24,667 nucleotides of DNA from Anaerolineae bacterium (GTDB taxonomy: Bacteria > Chloroflexota > Anaerolineae > Promineifilales > Promineifilaceae). The position numbers and the translations under genes are program-made. The notes under the pieces are model-generated. The model saw only the letters and a program-made list of their open reading frames with translations. It did not search any database and had not been told where the DNA came from. Every line of letters begins with the position of its first letter. Position 1 is the stretch's first letter. The stretch spans positions 1 through 24,667 of the forward strand of contig JANQGC010000014.1 of the NCBI GenBank assembly GCA_028277515.1, given 5' to 3'. This document shows, in pieces, positions 16,768 through 24,653 of the stretch.

Positions 16768-16827
16768 TGTCATTTCGAGCAAAGCGAGAAATCTCTCGAG
16801 AGATGCCTCGACAAGCTCGGCATGACA
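16768..16827. repeat. Dispersed-type palindromic repeat bounded by TGTCAT/ATGACA
   Basis: TGTCAT (16768-16773) and ATGACA (16822-16827) bound a 60-base element. Within it lies ATCTCTCGAGAGAT (16791-16804), a perfect 14-base palindrome, preceded by TTTCGAGCAAAGCGAGAA. Elements of this wording are recalled as scattered intergenic repeats in several bacterial groups. It begins 25 bases after the channel gene stop and may act as its transcript end. Confidence 0.65.
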
Positions 16828-16878
16828 CATGCAACAATACTTTTTTGTTGGTACTTAGCTTCGATCACTATCGTAGTG

Positions 16879-16938
16879 GCGGGACAGGCGGGACAAAACC
16901 TTACCGAAAACCTAAACCATTCATCCCGCCTGTCTCGC
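16879..16938. repeat. Inverted repeat with 15-bp arms
   Basis: GCGGGACAGGCGGGA (16879-16893) pairs with TCCCGCCTGTCTCGC (16924-16938) with one mismatch over 15 positions and a 30-base loop. It belongs to the cluster of palindromic elements between the channel gene and the TrmB operon. No T-run follows. Confidence 0.6.
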
Positions 16939-16965
16939 AAGGCTGGACGTCGATTGGCCGTGGAG

Positions 16966-17007
16966 GGTGAGCCGGTGGGATAAGATGCAAAGGAAGCATC
17001 TGCCGGC
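16966..17007. repeat. Hairpin element with GTGAGCCGG word
   Basis: AGATGC (16983-16988) and GCATCT (16996-17001) form a small perfect hairpin, flanked by GCCGGT (16971-16976) and GCCGGC (17002-17007). The preceding GTGAGCCGG resembles the arm of the palindrome at 13845-13901, suggesting a related repeat family. Confidence 0.5.
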
Positions 17008-17051
17008 GAAATCCGCCAGCCTAACCCCAATCATGAAAGCGGCCCGAAATG

Positions 17052-17139
17052 GGGCGAGGCCGCGCGGACTCTACAAATTAGGGGTCCCTCCAACTTCGCA
17101 CCGCGCGGCCCCGCCCTTACCTCAATGCTCAAGGCATTG
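17052..17139. repeat. GC-rich inverted repeat with 16-bp arms, plus adjacent small hairpin
   Basis: GGGCGAGGCCGCGCGG (17052-17067) pairs with CCGCGCGGCCCCGCCC (17101-17116) with one mismatch, around a 33-base loop. A short hairpin CAATGC-N5-GCATTG (17123-17139) follows at once. The sequence then becomes AT-rich toward the TrmB promoter. The element could insulate the operon from upstream transcription. Confidence 0.65.
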
Positions 17140-17208
17140 TAGAGCCGGCATTTCATACCTATTTAATTCATACAAAAAAAGTAATCGCACCCCCAAGAAA
17201 AATATCTC

Positions 17209-17237
17209 TTGACAAGGAAAACAAAAAGGTCCATAAT
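17209..17237 (+). promoter_or_regulatory. Sigma-70-type promoter of the TrmB/ABC exporter operon
   Basis: A perfect -35 box TTGACA (17209-17214) is separated by 17 bases from a near-perfect -10 box CATAAT (17232-17237). It lies about 63 bases upstream of the TrmB-family start. A weak dyad GTTA-N6-TAAC just downstream of the -10 box could be a site for autoregulation, but this is a guess. Confidence 0.8.
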
Positions 17238-17300
17238 GTCAGTAGTTATTTTCCTAACGTCTAAGTTATAGAACCAACGACTAAACAGAATGGAGAACAA

Positions 17301-18128
17301 ATGAGTAGTGATCTGCAATCCCAATTACAAAAACTAGGCTTCTCAGAATACGAGGCAAAAGCCTACATCGCCCTCCTGGGTAAAAGTCCGGTATCCGGCT
17401 ATGAATTGGCGAAACAATCCGGCGTACCAAGATCCATGATCTATGAAGTGGCCGGAAAATTAACGGCTCGCGGAGCCGCCATGAGCCTGCACAGCGGAAG
17501 TGTCACCCGGTATGCTCCTGTTCCGCCAGAAGACTTTTTGGATCAGCTTCAACAGGAACAGGAAGATTTATTCGGCCGTTTGCGAGAAAATCTTTCCAGC
17601 CTCGCCGCTGCACCACTCCCTGACCTTGACTATGTATGGAACATCGAAGGGAATGAAAATATACTAGCGCGAGCCTCGGAGATGATCGATCAGGCCCAAA
17701 AACAGATATACCTGGCCCTACTTCCAGTCACATTCCCTGCCCTGGAAACCGCATTAATCCGTGCGGTTGAGCGGGGCGTTCGCACCGTTATATACACCAC
17801 AGATGAAATTAATTTACCCGGCAGTGAAATTGCCGTGGCCCATGTCTCAGAAGAGACCCTGGGCCAGGCCAGTGGTCTTGGGCTAATTTTAGTCATAGAC
17901 GGACAAGAGGTGCTCATTGGCGAACGATTGGACGGTGCCCAGGCACGTGCCTCATGGACGGGCAGCTCACTGCTCGTTTTTATAGCCGAACACCATCTGC
18001 GCACCGATCTCTATTTACCTGAAATATTATCCCACCTTGGATCAAAAGCTCTGGACATCATTAAAGAAGACGACCGCGAATTATTCACCCGGGCTTTGGA
18101 GAGTGAGATAGATCATCCTCCCAATTAA
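17301..18128 (+). CDS. TrmB-family transcriptional regulator
   Basis: The 275-residue cytoplasmic protein has an N-terminal winged helix-turn-helix (about 1-75): LGFSEYEAKAYIALLGKSPVSG leads into the recognition region YELAKQSGVPRSMIYEV. A short coiled linker (about 78-100) follows, then a C-terminal effector domain (about 105-265) of the phospholipase-D-like fold found in TrmB proteins (WNIEGNENIL, IYLALLP, VRTVIYTTD). TrmB regulators often sense sugars and control neighbouring transporter genes, and some act globally. It is the first gene of the operon, with GGAG six bases before the ATG and a strong promoter at 17209-17237. It ends seven bases before the permease gene, so it most likely controls the exporter and itself. 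The ligand cannot be read from the sequence. Confidence 0.88.
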   Translation: MSSDLQSQLQKLGFSEYEAKAYIALLGKSPVSGYELAKQSGVPRSMIYEVAGKLTARGAAMSLHSGSVTRYAPVPPEDFLDQLQQEQEDLFGRLRENLSSLAAAPLPDLDYVWNIEGNENILARASEMIDQAQKQIYLALLPVTFPALETALIRAVERGVRTVIYTTDEINLPGSEIAVAHVSEETLGQASGLGLILVIDGQEVLIGERLDGAQARASWTGSSLLVFIAEHHLRTDLYLPEILSHLGSKALDIIKEDDRELFTRALESEIDHPPN

Positions 18129-18135
18129 TGAAATC

Positions 18136-20385
18136 ATGATTATAAAAAACCTCTTCCGGCGAAAATCGCGCAGCATACTAACCATGGCCGGCATCGCTAT
18201 TGGTGTTGCTGCCATGATCGCTCTGGGCGCATTAGGTGCGGGATTATCTGCAGGTTATCAGGCCATTGGTGGAGGGAGCCAGGCTGATTTCGTTCTCACC
18301 GAGGCCGGTGCTGTTGATCCGGCGTTTAGTGCCGTCGATACCCATCTAGGAAATCAACTCTTAGCCCTGCCCGAAGTTTCAGAGGTCGCAGGTATGATGA
18401 TGGGCAATGTTTCCGCAGCAGAGGGCGCCAAATACTTTTTCATATTTGGCCATGATCCGGGCACCTTTGCCATTGAACATTTCCGCATCATTGAAGGTGA
18501 GGGGCTGGATGCACGGGGCATTCGCGGACGGCCGTTGATCTTGGGTAAAAACGCCGCAGAAGGTATGCAAGTCGGTGTTGGCGATACGCTCAACCTCACC
18601 GGAGGGACCTTCAGAATTGTGGGCATATACGAAACCGGTGACGCCTTAGAGGATGGCGCGGCCGTCATCACATTAAACGATGCCCAAATCATTTTACAGA
18701 AACCGCGCTTGGTCAGCGCCTATTACATTCAAATGAAAGACAGTCGCATGGCCGAGAGCTTGCGCCAGCGCATCGACCGCCGCTTTCCAGATATAGAGCT
18801 ATCCACAGCCAGCGAATTTGGCGATAAGCAGCAAACCGTGGCCATATTAGATGGCGTCGCCTCTGCAATTGCCGCCCTGGCCATCTTCGTCGGTGGTGTA
18901 GGCATGACCAATACAATCTTAATGAGCGTCTACGAACGCACGCGAGAAATAGGTGTATTGCGCGCCGTTGGCTGGCGACGCCGGCGCGTGTTGCGCATGA
19001 TCTTAGGTGAAGCACTATTGCTGGCTTTTTCCGGTGCCCTTTTAGGTTCATTGATTGGTGTTGGTTTGGTTTTAGCGATACGAAATGTACCGCTATATGG
19101 TTACACGCACGGCCAATTTACACCCGAATTGTTTATTCAAGCCTTCGTTGTCGCCTTGGTCCTTGGCCTCATTGGCGGTCTGTATCCTGCCTGGCGTGCC
19201 ACAAAATTGCAGCCGCTTGAAGCCATGCGCTACGATGGCGGTGGCCATTCGCGTGTCAATAACCACTTCATAAACCGTATAGGCGGCATGACATTAAAAA
19301 GCCTGTTCCGCCGGCGCATGCGCACGATTTTAACGCTTCTGGCCATCGGCATCGGTATTGGCGCAGTGGTTGGTCTGGGAGCAATCATAAACGGTGTTAC
19401 TGCCCAGCTCAACGATGTTTTCGCCGGAAGCAATGCCCATCTAATGGCCCTGGAACGAGATGTATCCGATATGGGTTACAGTGCTATCCCAGAACGGGTG
19501 GGCTCGCGCATCGCCGCCCACCCTGAGATTGCCCAGGTCTCGGGTGTTGCTGTTGGCTTTGCGATGGATTTTGAGGAAGCACCTATATTTATCATGTGGG
19601 GCTACCATCCCCAGGAAAAAGCCATCTCACGATTTAGGATTGTTGAAGGGCAGCCGCTCAAAGCTAATCGGCAAACCGTTATTGGCAAACCTATCGCTGA
19701 AGCGTTAGGTCTCAATGTGGGTGACACGCTTCGGGTGAGCGATTCCGCCTTCCGGGTGGTGGGCATTTATGAAACCGGCACCGGCTATGAAGAAGCGGGT
19801 GGGCTGTTCACCTTGCGCGACACCCAGGTTATGGCCGGCAAACCCAGCCAGGTCAACTGGTATGCCATTGAGCTACATGATGCGGACCAGGCTGATGAAA
19901 TGCTTGCCTATCTAAACGAAAACTATCCGGAGATCGACGTCTCTTTGACCTCGGAGTTCACCGAAAACTTGCCTGATTTAGAGAGTGTCGATGCCATGAT
20001 GGGCGGGATTGCCGTATTAATGGCTCTTGTTGGAGCATTCGGCATGACCAACACCATTCTGATGAGTGTGCTCGAACGAACCCGCGAACTGGGTGTCTTA
20101 CGTGCTGTCGGTTGGAGCCGGGGACGCATATTAAGCATGGTTTTGAAGGAATCTCTGTTGCTTGGCGCATTGGGCGGGCTGACCGGCATATTAATTGGCT
20201 ATATTTTAACACAGGGGTTAGCGGCCGTTCCTTCGATTGGCGAAATGATTGGATCTGGCAGCTTCTCACCTGGCCTCATCCTACAGGCAATGGCAATTGC
20301 CATCATTTTAGGCGCTTTAGGGGGATTATACCCCGCCTGGCGAGCGACAAAAATGCAGCCCGTCGAGGCATTACGATACGAATAA
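18136..20385 (+). CDS. Tandemly duplicated FtsX/MacB-like ABC transporter permease
   Basis: The 749-residue membrane protein consists of two homologous halves (about 1-370 and 385-749), each a complete MacB-type unit: one N-terminal helix, an extracytoplasmic domain of about 200 residues, then three helices of the FtsX domain. Shared landmarks include LFRR[KR] at 6-10 and 390-394, GMTNTILMSV at 256-265 and 636-645, ERTRE[IL]GVLRAVGW just after each, and GGLYPAWRATK at 347-357 and 728-738. Typical MacB-like permeases carry one unit and dimerise; here both subunits seem fused, so one chain may make the whole channel. The start lies seven bases after the TrmB stop with no ribosome site, which points to translational coupling. 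It works with the ATPase (21859-22716) and the adaptor (20412-21779). Confidence 0.9.
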   Translation: MIIKNLFRRKSRSILTMAGIAIGVAAMIALGALGAGLSAGYQAIGGGSQADFVLTEAGAVDPAFSAVDTHLGNQLLALPEVSEVAGMMMGNVSAAEGAKYFFIFGHDPGTFAIEHFRIIEGEGLDARGIRGRPLILGKNAAEGMQVGVGDTLNLTGGTFRIVGIYETGDALEDGAAVITLNDAQIILQKPRLVSAYYIQMKDSRMAESLRQRIDRRFPDIELSTASEFGDKQQTVAILDGVASAIAALAIFVGGVGMTNTILMSVYERTREIGVLRAVGWRRRRVLRMILGEALLLAFSGALLGSLIGVGLVLAIRNVPLYGYTHGQFTPELFIQAFVVALVLGLIGGLYPAWRATKLQPLEAMRYDGGGHSRVNNHFINRIGGMTLKSLFRRRMRTILTLLAIGIGIGAVVGLGAIINGVTAQLNDVFAGSNAHLMALERDVSDMGYSAIPERVGSRIAAHPEIAQVSGVAVGFAMDFEEAPIFIMWGYHPQEKAISRFRIVEGQPLKANRQTVIGKPIAEALGLNVGDTLRVSDSAFRVVGIYETGTGYEEAGGLFTLRDTQVMAGKPSQVNWYAIELHDADQADEMLAYLNENYPEIDVSLTSEFTENLPDLESVDAMMGGIAVLMALVGAFGMTNTILMSVLERTRELGVLRAVGWSRGRILSMVLKESLLLGALGGLTGILIGYILTQGLAAVPSIGEMIGSGSFSPGLILQAMAIAIILGALGGLYPAWRATKMQPVEALRYE

Positions 20386-20411
20386 TTATTGGATATGGGA
20401 GTTGAATTAAA

Positions 20412-21779
20412 ATGTTTAACCATATACGAACCTTTCTTATTTTATTAACTTTATTAGCAGTTGTGGCTTGCAGTGGCGCGGATAATTCTTCCGATCTGGA
20501 AACAGCGGCACAGGATACGGCCGACTTTGCCAACATAGTCACCGCCACAGGAAAAGTGATGCCCTTACGATGGGCAGATCTCAGCTTCCAATCCGGCGGC
20601 CGTCTGATATCCGTCGTTGAGGAAGGTGCTGAAGTATCCACTGGGATGGAACTTGCCCAAATTGAAGCCAATGGATTAGAGCAGGCCGTCACCCAGGCCG
20701 AAGCCGCTCTCGCCGCCGCTGAAGCGCAGTTGGCCTTAGCCCAGGCCGGCGCACGCCAGGAAGATATAGACGCCGCTGCCGGCGGTGTGCAGATTGCCCA
20801 GGGCCATTTAACGGCCGCCCAAGGAGGTCTGGATGATACGGCTGCGAGTAATGAAACATCCATTAAACAGGCTGAGGCGCAACTCGCCCAGGCTAAAGCG
20901 GAAGTCAACCGTGCCTACGCCGATCTGGCACTGCTCCAATCCGGAGCGAGAGCCGAGGAAATCGCCATGTATCAAGCCCGTCTCAACCAGGCCCAATCGG
21001 ATTTCCTCATTGCCGAAAACTTGCATTTCTCCAATTTTATTGATCCCGGTCTTGGCGGTGGTGCTGAAGAACGGGCGCGCTATGCTCGGGAGAGCGCTCG
21101 CGGTGCACGTGATGCTGCGCAGGCCCAGCTTAACCTGGCCCAATCCGGCAGCAGTCCTGAGTCCATTTCCGCCGCTTCAGCCGTGGTTTCAGCCATGCAG
21201 GCGCAGGTGGAAATCGCCGAGGCAGCCCTGGAAAAGGCACAGCATACAACACCCAACACCCTGATCGCCGAGGCTAAAGTGGAGATTGCCGGCGGTGAAT
21301 TAACCCAGGCTGAAGCTTCATTAAACAAGCTAAAGAATGGCAATACGCCGGAAGAGATTAAAGTCCTGCAAGCGGAAGTGGCCATGGCCGAAGCAGCCCT
21401 TTTAGCCGCCGAAGAAGCCCTGGCCAATACAATGATTATTGCCCCGTTCGACGGCGTCATCGGCCATGTACAAATCAATGAAGGTGAGATGGCTATGGCC
21501 GGTGTACCTGTTTTAACAATGGGCGATATCAACGCGCTCCGCGTGGAAACGACCGATCTGAACGAAGTCGATGCCGCACATATCAATCTTGCTGACAAAG
21601 TGACCTTAACCTTTGACGCCCTTCCCGGCGCCATCATCGAAGGCAAACTACTCAGCATCTCGCCAATGGCCTCATCAGGTCAGGGAGGCACCAATTTCAC
21701 CGCCATTATTGAGATGGTCGATCCCCCGCAAGAATTGCGCTGGGGTATGACTGCTTTTGTGGATATTGAAGTGAACTAA
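20412..21779 (+). CDS. Lipoprotein HlyD/MacA-like adaptor subunit of the ABC exporter
   Basis: The 455-residue protein has a lipobox VVAC with lipidated C20, then the first half of a lipoyl-like barrel-sandwich (about 40-88, TATGKV and SGGRLISVVEEGAEV). A very long alanine/glutamine-rich helical region (about 90-340) follows, then the second lipoyl half (IIAPFDGVIGHVQINEGEM, about 342-360) and a beta-barrel (about 365-455). The helical region has a recurring turn: QAGARQEDI (111-119), QSGARAEEI (176-184), QSGSSPESI (244-252) and KNGNTPEEI (308-316), spaced 64-68 residues, which suggests repeated helical hairpins. The ATG at 20412 has GGGAG upstream. It lies 26 bases after the permease gene. 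In MacAB-type systems this subunit joins the permease to the outer part of the envelope; no TolC-like gene is seen nearby. Confidence 0.88.
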   Translation: MFNHIRTFLILLTLLAVVACSGADNSSDLETAAQDTADFANIVTATGKVMPLRWADLSFQSGGRLISVVEEGAEVSTGMELAQIEANGLEQAVTQAEAALAAAEAQLALAQAGARQEDIDAAAGGVQIAQGHLTAAQGGLDDTAASNETSIKQAEAQLAQAKAEVNRAYADLALLQSGARAEEIAMYQARLNQAQSDFLIAENLHFSNFIDPGLGGGAEERARYARESARGARDAAQAQLNLAQSGSSPESISAASAVVSAMQAQVEIAEAALEKAQHTTPNTLIAEAKVEIAGGELTQAEASLNKLKNGNTPEEIKVLQAEVAMAEAALLAAEEALANTMIIAPFDGVIGHVQINEGEMAMAGVPVLTMGDINALRVETTDLNEVDAAHINLADKVTLTFDALPGAIIEGKLLSISPMASSGQGGTNFTAIIEMVDPPQELRWGMTAFVDIEVN

Positions 21780-21783
21780 TAAT

Positions 21784-21844
21784 GTGACAGTCACTTATTA
21801 CTCGTATTTTCAAGAAAGATCGTAGCATTTCGAGTGACTGTCAC
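21784..21844. promoter_or_regulatory. Pair of GTGACwGTCAC palindromes inside the exporter operon
   Basis: GTGACAGTCAC (21784-21794) and GTGACTGTCAC (21834-21844) are each 11-base palindromes around a central A/T and are also reverse complements of each other, with start-to-start distance 50 bases. Together they could bind two regulator dimers on nearly the same DNA face, or form one 12-bp RNA stem with a 37-base loop. No T-run follows, so a simple terminator is unlikely. Control of ATPase expression relative to the upstream genes is a possible role. Confidence 0.5.
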
Positions 21845-21858
21845 CTACTAAGGCAATT

Positions 21859-22716
21859 ATGAACAACCAACCGATCATCCAAATCATCGATTTAACCCGC
21901 ATCTATGGCAATGGTGAAGAAGTTCGTGCTCTGGATGGCGTCACGCTGACTATCCCCACAGGCTCCATCGTCAGCATCGTTGGACCTTCAGGGAGCGGGA
22001 AATCAACGCTGCTCCATCTCCTGGGTGCTTTAGACCGCCCAACTTCCGGGCGCATCCTGGTCAATGGCCAGGATTTAGCCCAGGTGAAAAATCTAGACCG
22101 CTTCCGCAACCAAACTGTGGGTTTTGTCTTTCAGCTACACAATTTGATTCCCACGTTGACTGCCCAGGAAAATGTAGAAGTTCCCTTGTTTGAACAAAAA
22201 GTCAGCTCCCGCAAAAGACGGGAAAAAGCGCTTCATTTATTAGATTTAGTTGGTTTGGGAAATAGAAGCAGCCATCTACCCGGCCAATTATCAGGCGGAC
22301 AAAGACAGCGTGTGGCTGTTGCCAGGGCATTGGTCAACGATCCGGCGCTTGTACTGGCCGACGAGCCAACCGGAGAACTTGACGCCCACACGTCGGCCGA
22401 AATCATTCAAATGATGCACCGGCTGAATGAGGAACTGGGCACAACCTTCATTATCGTCACCCACGATTCGGCCGTCGCTCGCCAGACAGACCGCATCATT
22501 ACCCTGGATTCGGGTAAAATACTCGACGACCACCAGGTGGGCAGCTTGTTTGAAGAAGACCTTAAGGATTTACGCCAATCCGCATTAGGGCAAGCTCTGC
22601 TGCAAGGAAGTCAAGATACGTTGAGCGTGGGGGATAAGATGCTATATGAGGACGGGGAGATCACAGAAACCGGCCGGGTCTTGCGTAAACTACTGGAAAG
22701 GACCTCTGGGTCTTGA
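21859..22716 (+). CDS. ABC transporter ATP-binding protein of the MacB/LolD type
   Basis: The 285-residue cytoplasmic ATPase has all standard motifs: Walker [10 protein letters not shown] (42-50), Q-loop FVFQLHN (89-95), signature LSGGQ (144-148), Walker B LVLADEP (164-170) and switch histidine H202 in VTHD. The best family fit is the LolD/MacB subgroup, which powers FtsX-like permeases. The chain is about 50 residues longer than a usual member of 225-235; the extra C-terminal part (about 232-285) has no motif I recognise. AAGG lies a few bases before the ATG at 21859. It is the last gene of the operon, 79 bases after the adaptor, and ends only four bases from the converging dehydratase gene, with no terminator between them. 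Confidence 0.93.
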   Translation: MNNQPIIQIIDLTRIYGNGEEVRALDGVTLTIPTGSIVSIVGPSGSGKSTLLHLLGALDRPTSGRILVNGQDLAQVKNLDRFRNQTVGFVFQLHNLIPTLTAQENVEVPLFEQKVSSRKRREKALHLLDLVGLGNRSSHLPGQLSGGQRQRVAVARALVNDPALVLADEPTGELDAHTSAEIIQMMHRLNEELGTTFIIVTHDSAVARQTDRIITLDSGKILDDHQVGSLFEEDLKDLRQSALGQALLQGSQDTLSVGDKMLYEDGEITETGRVLRKLLERTSGS

Positions 22717-22720
22717 TCCT

Positions 22721-23749
22721 TTATTGGTTGAAGGTTTCACCGTTCAGGTTCGTTTTCAGGAACTTATCATACCAGGCCATCGTCTTCGCCAGCCCACTCT
22801 CCAGCGATTCGAGAGGCTGCCAGCCCAGCAGTTCCCGCGCCAATTCGGCACTTAGATATTCGTCGCGAATCTCGTTTTGAACCTCGTTTAGAATAATCGG
22901 CCTCAAATGCGGAGAAGGAGAAATCTGTACGATCGTCTGCACAACTTCCAAAGCGGATGCCGGGCAGCCGGAGCCGAAATTGATCGCCCTGCCGCACAAT
23001 CGGTTTTCCTCAAAATGTTCGGCCAGCATCAGATACGCCCGCACAGCATCTTCCACATAAACATAGTCTCGTTTAAAAGAGCCGTCGGAACGAATAACCG
23101 GTCGTTGTTGGCGCAGGACACTGCGGATAGACCCTGGGATCAAGCGGTTCCAATTCAAATCCCCGCCGCCAAATAAATTGGAAAAGCGACTTATCACCAC
23201 TGGAAGCTGGTAAGTGGTTGCATACGATTGGGCAATCAGATCAACGGCGCTCTTTGACACATCGTAGGGATGACGGCCGTGTAAAGGGTGCGTCTCTTGA
23301 AATGGCAAATATTGCGGCTGGCCATACGCTTTCTCGCTGCTGGCCACAAGGATTCGCGTCACCGTTGGATTGCGCCGCGCCGCTTCCAGCAACAGCCACG
23401 TACCCCGGATATTGGTTTCAAATGTGGATAAGGGGGAGCGGTTGGCGATACCTACGATGGTTTGTGCCGCCAGGTGGAAAATGGTATCAATCTCATATTC
23501 AGCCAACACCCGCTCCAACAGCGCATAATCAGCCAATTGGCCATTAATCATCGTCACCCGCCTGGCCGTCCCCGAGCGGAATAGCTGGGCCTGCGGCACA
23601 TGGTCACGCACCAGGCCGACGACATCCGCGCCGTTGGCTACCAGTTCGGCCGTCAACCAAGAGCCTAAAAAGCCAGTACAGCCGGTGACGAACACCCGCC
23701 TGTCTTGCCAAAAATCTTCTCGCTTAAATGGTTCCAGATTTTTCTCCAA
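22721..23749 (-). CDS. rfbG: NAD-dependent epimerase/dehydratase, probable CDP-glucose 4,6-dehydratase
   Basis: The 342-residue enzyme is an extended short-chain dehydrogenase: the NAD-binding motif TGCTGFLG is at 22-29, the catalytic pair is Y162 and K166 in YDVSK, and the SSEKAYG segment is at 137-143. RfbG converts CDP-glucose to CDP-4-keto-6-deoxyglucose, the precursor of 3,6-dideoxyhexoses and related sugars in surface polysaccharides. Assignment rests on the SDR motifs plus the gene just upstream, an RfbF-like enzyme that makes CDP-glucose; another nucleotide-sugar dehydratase or epimerase cannot be excluded. The start appears to be TTG at 23749, since no ATG is available before residue 68; a GAGGA at the end of rfbF lies 12 bases before it. 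The eight-base gap to rfbF indicates one transcript. Confidence 0.78.
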   Translation of the reverse strand: MEKNLEPFKREDFWQDRRVFVTGCTGFLGSWLTAELVANGADVVGLVRDHVPQAQLFRSGTARRVTMINGQLADYALLERVLAEYEIDTIFHLAAQTIVGIANRSPLSTFETNIRGTWLLLEAARRNPTVTRILVASSEKAYGQPQYLPFQETHPLHGRHPYDVSKSAVDLIAQSYATTYQLPVVISRFSNLFGGGDLNWNRLIPGSIRSVLRQQRPVIRSDGSFKRDYVYVEDAVRAYLMLAEHFEENRLCGRAINFGSGCPASALEVVQTIVQISPSPHLRPIILNEVQNEIRDEYLSAELARELLGWQPLESLESGLAKTMAWYDKFLKTNLNGETFNQ

Positions 23750-23757
23750 AAGTACTT

Positions 23758-24558
23758 TTATTCCTCATCCGGCCAAATTTTCCAGGGTGCACCATTCCGC
23801 CACTCCTGCTCCAGGTCAATCGCATCCTTTAAGGTATCCATCGACCGCCAGTAGCCCTTGTGGCGAAACATCATCACCTGTTTATCAGCGATCATCTCCT
23901 GTAAAGCCCCGGTCTCCAATGCTTTATCGTCCCCATTCTGCATATATCTCAAGGATTCTCTTTCAAAGACCATGAACCCACCATTGATCCAGTATGGCAG
24001 CGAAGGATATTGTTCGTACCGCGAGATCAAACCGTCTTCATCAGCTTCCATAATTCCATACTGGTACTGCTCAGGCTGCACGGCCGTAATTGTCGCCAGC
24101 CGTCCATGCCCCCTGTGAAAGTTTAGTAAGGCACGAATATCAATATTGCTGACGCCATCGCCATAGGTAAGGAAGAATCGATCCTGGTCCAGGTAGTCGG
24201 CGACCCTGGCCACCCGGCTGGCTTTATCGGTGCGCAGGCCGGTATCAACCAGCGATACCTGCCATTCCGGGTGCAATTCCTCACCATGATAAGCGATATG
24301 GTTGCGCCTCCGGCCGACCTTCACTGTAAAATCACGGGTCATCCCTTCATAATTAAGGAAATAACGTTTAATCTGCTGCGCTTCATATCCCAGGGGCAAC
24401 ACAAAGCGGTGGAAACCATGTGCCGAGAAGATGCGCATGACATGCCAGATAATCGGCCGTCCGCCAATTTCAACCAGTTCCTTTTTAGTCAGCGTTCCGC
24501 CGCGCATGCGCGTTCCTTCACCGCCACAGAAAATTACGACCGGAATGTCATGACTCAT
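23758..24558 (-). CDS. rfbF: Glucose-1-phosphate cytidylyltransferase-like nucleotidyltransferase
   Basis: The 266-residue enzyme is a sugar-phosphate nucleotidyltransferase. The nucleotide-binding loop is FCGGEGTRMRG (10-20), followed by KKELVEIGGRPIIWHVM (25-41), the acidic YGDGVSNID (about 152-160), which should hold the metal, and GYWRSMDTLKD (about 234-244). RfbF joins CTP and glucose-1-phosphate to CDP-glucose. Length is close to the usual 257. The region after the first loop reads TLTKKELVEIGG where textbook RfbF has a KPKPMVEIGG-like sequence, so the substrate could differ slightly. The gene starts at ATG 24558 with a weak AAGGGA upstream and precedes the dehydratase gene, matching the order of RfbF-RfbG pairs in O-antigen clusters. 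Its promoter is not obvious in the 109 bases left in the window. Confidence 0.85.
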   Translation of the reverse strand: MSHDIPVVIFCGGEGTRMRGGTLTKKELVEIGGRPIIWHVMRIFSAHGFHRFVLPLGYEAQQIKRYFLNYEGMTRDFTVKVGRRRNHIAYHGEELHPEWQVSLVDTGLRTDKASRVARVADYLDQDRFFLTYGDGVSNIDIRALLNFHRGHGRLATITAVQPEQYQYGIMEADEDGLISRYEQYPSLPYWINGGFMVFERESLRYMQNGDDKALETGALQEMIADKQVMMFRHKGYWRSMDTLKDAIDLEQEWRNGAPWKIWPDEE

Positions 24559-24635
24559 CGTTCAAATAATCCCTTCAAAACTTGTTGATCATAACACACG
24601 CCAAAATCAACTGCCAATTTACTCCACTTCGTAAC

Positions 24636-24653
24636 CGCGATTTCCAAATCGCG
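24636..24653. repeat. REP-like hairpin at the window edge
   Basis: CGCGATTT (24636-24643) and AAATCGCG (24646-24653) form a perfect 8-bp stem with a CC loop, preceded by GTAACC. Its wording resembles the hairpin CGAAAT-GG-ATTTCG at 9929-9942 read on the other strand, so both may belong to one repeat family. The element may continue past the window end. Confidence 0.5.

Noticed and set aside
16743..17160. CRISPR array
   Set aside because: The repeats are different palindromes, not direct repeats with regular spacers, and no cas gene is present.
16767..17212. Open frames of 67-86 codons between the channel gene and the TrmB operon, on both strands
   Set aside because: They are translations of palindromic repeats (for example the RAKREIS wording) with no ribosome site or domain.
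20303..21658. Long minus-strand frames opposite the adaptor gene (192-201 codons)
   Set aside because: They are mirror frames caused by alanine/glutamine-rich codons of the coiled-coil gene; no ribosome site or recognisable domain.
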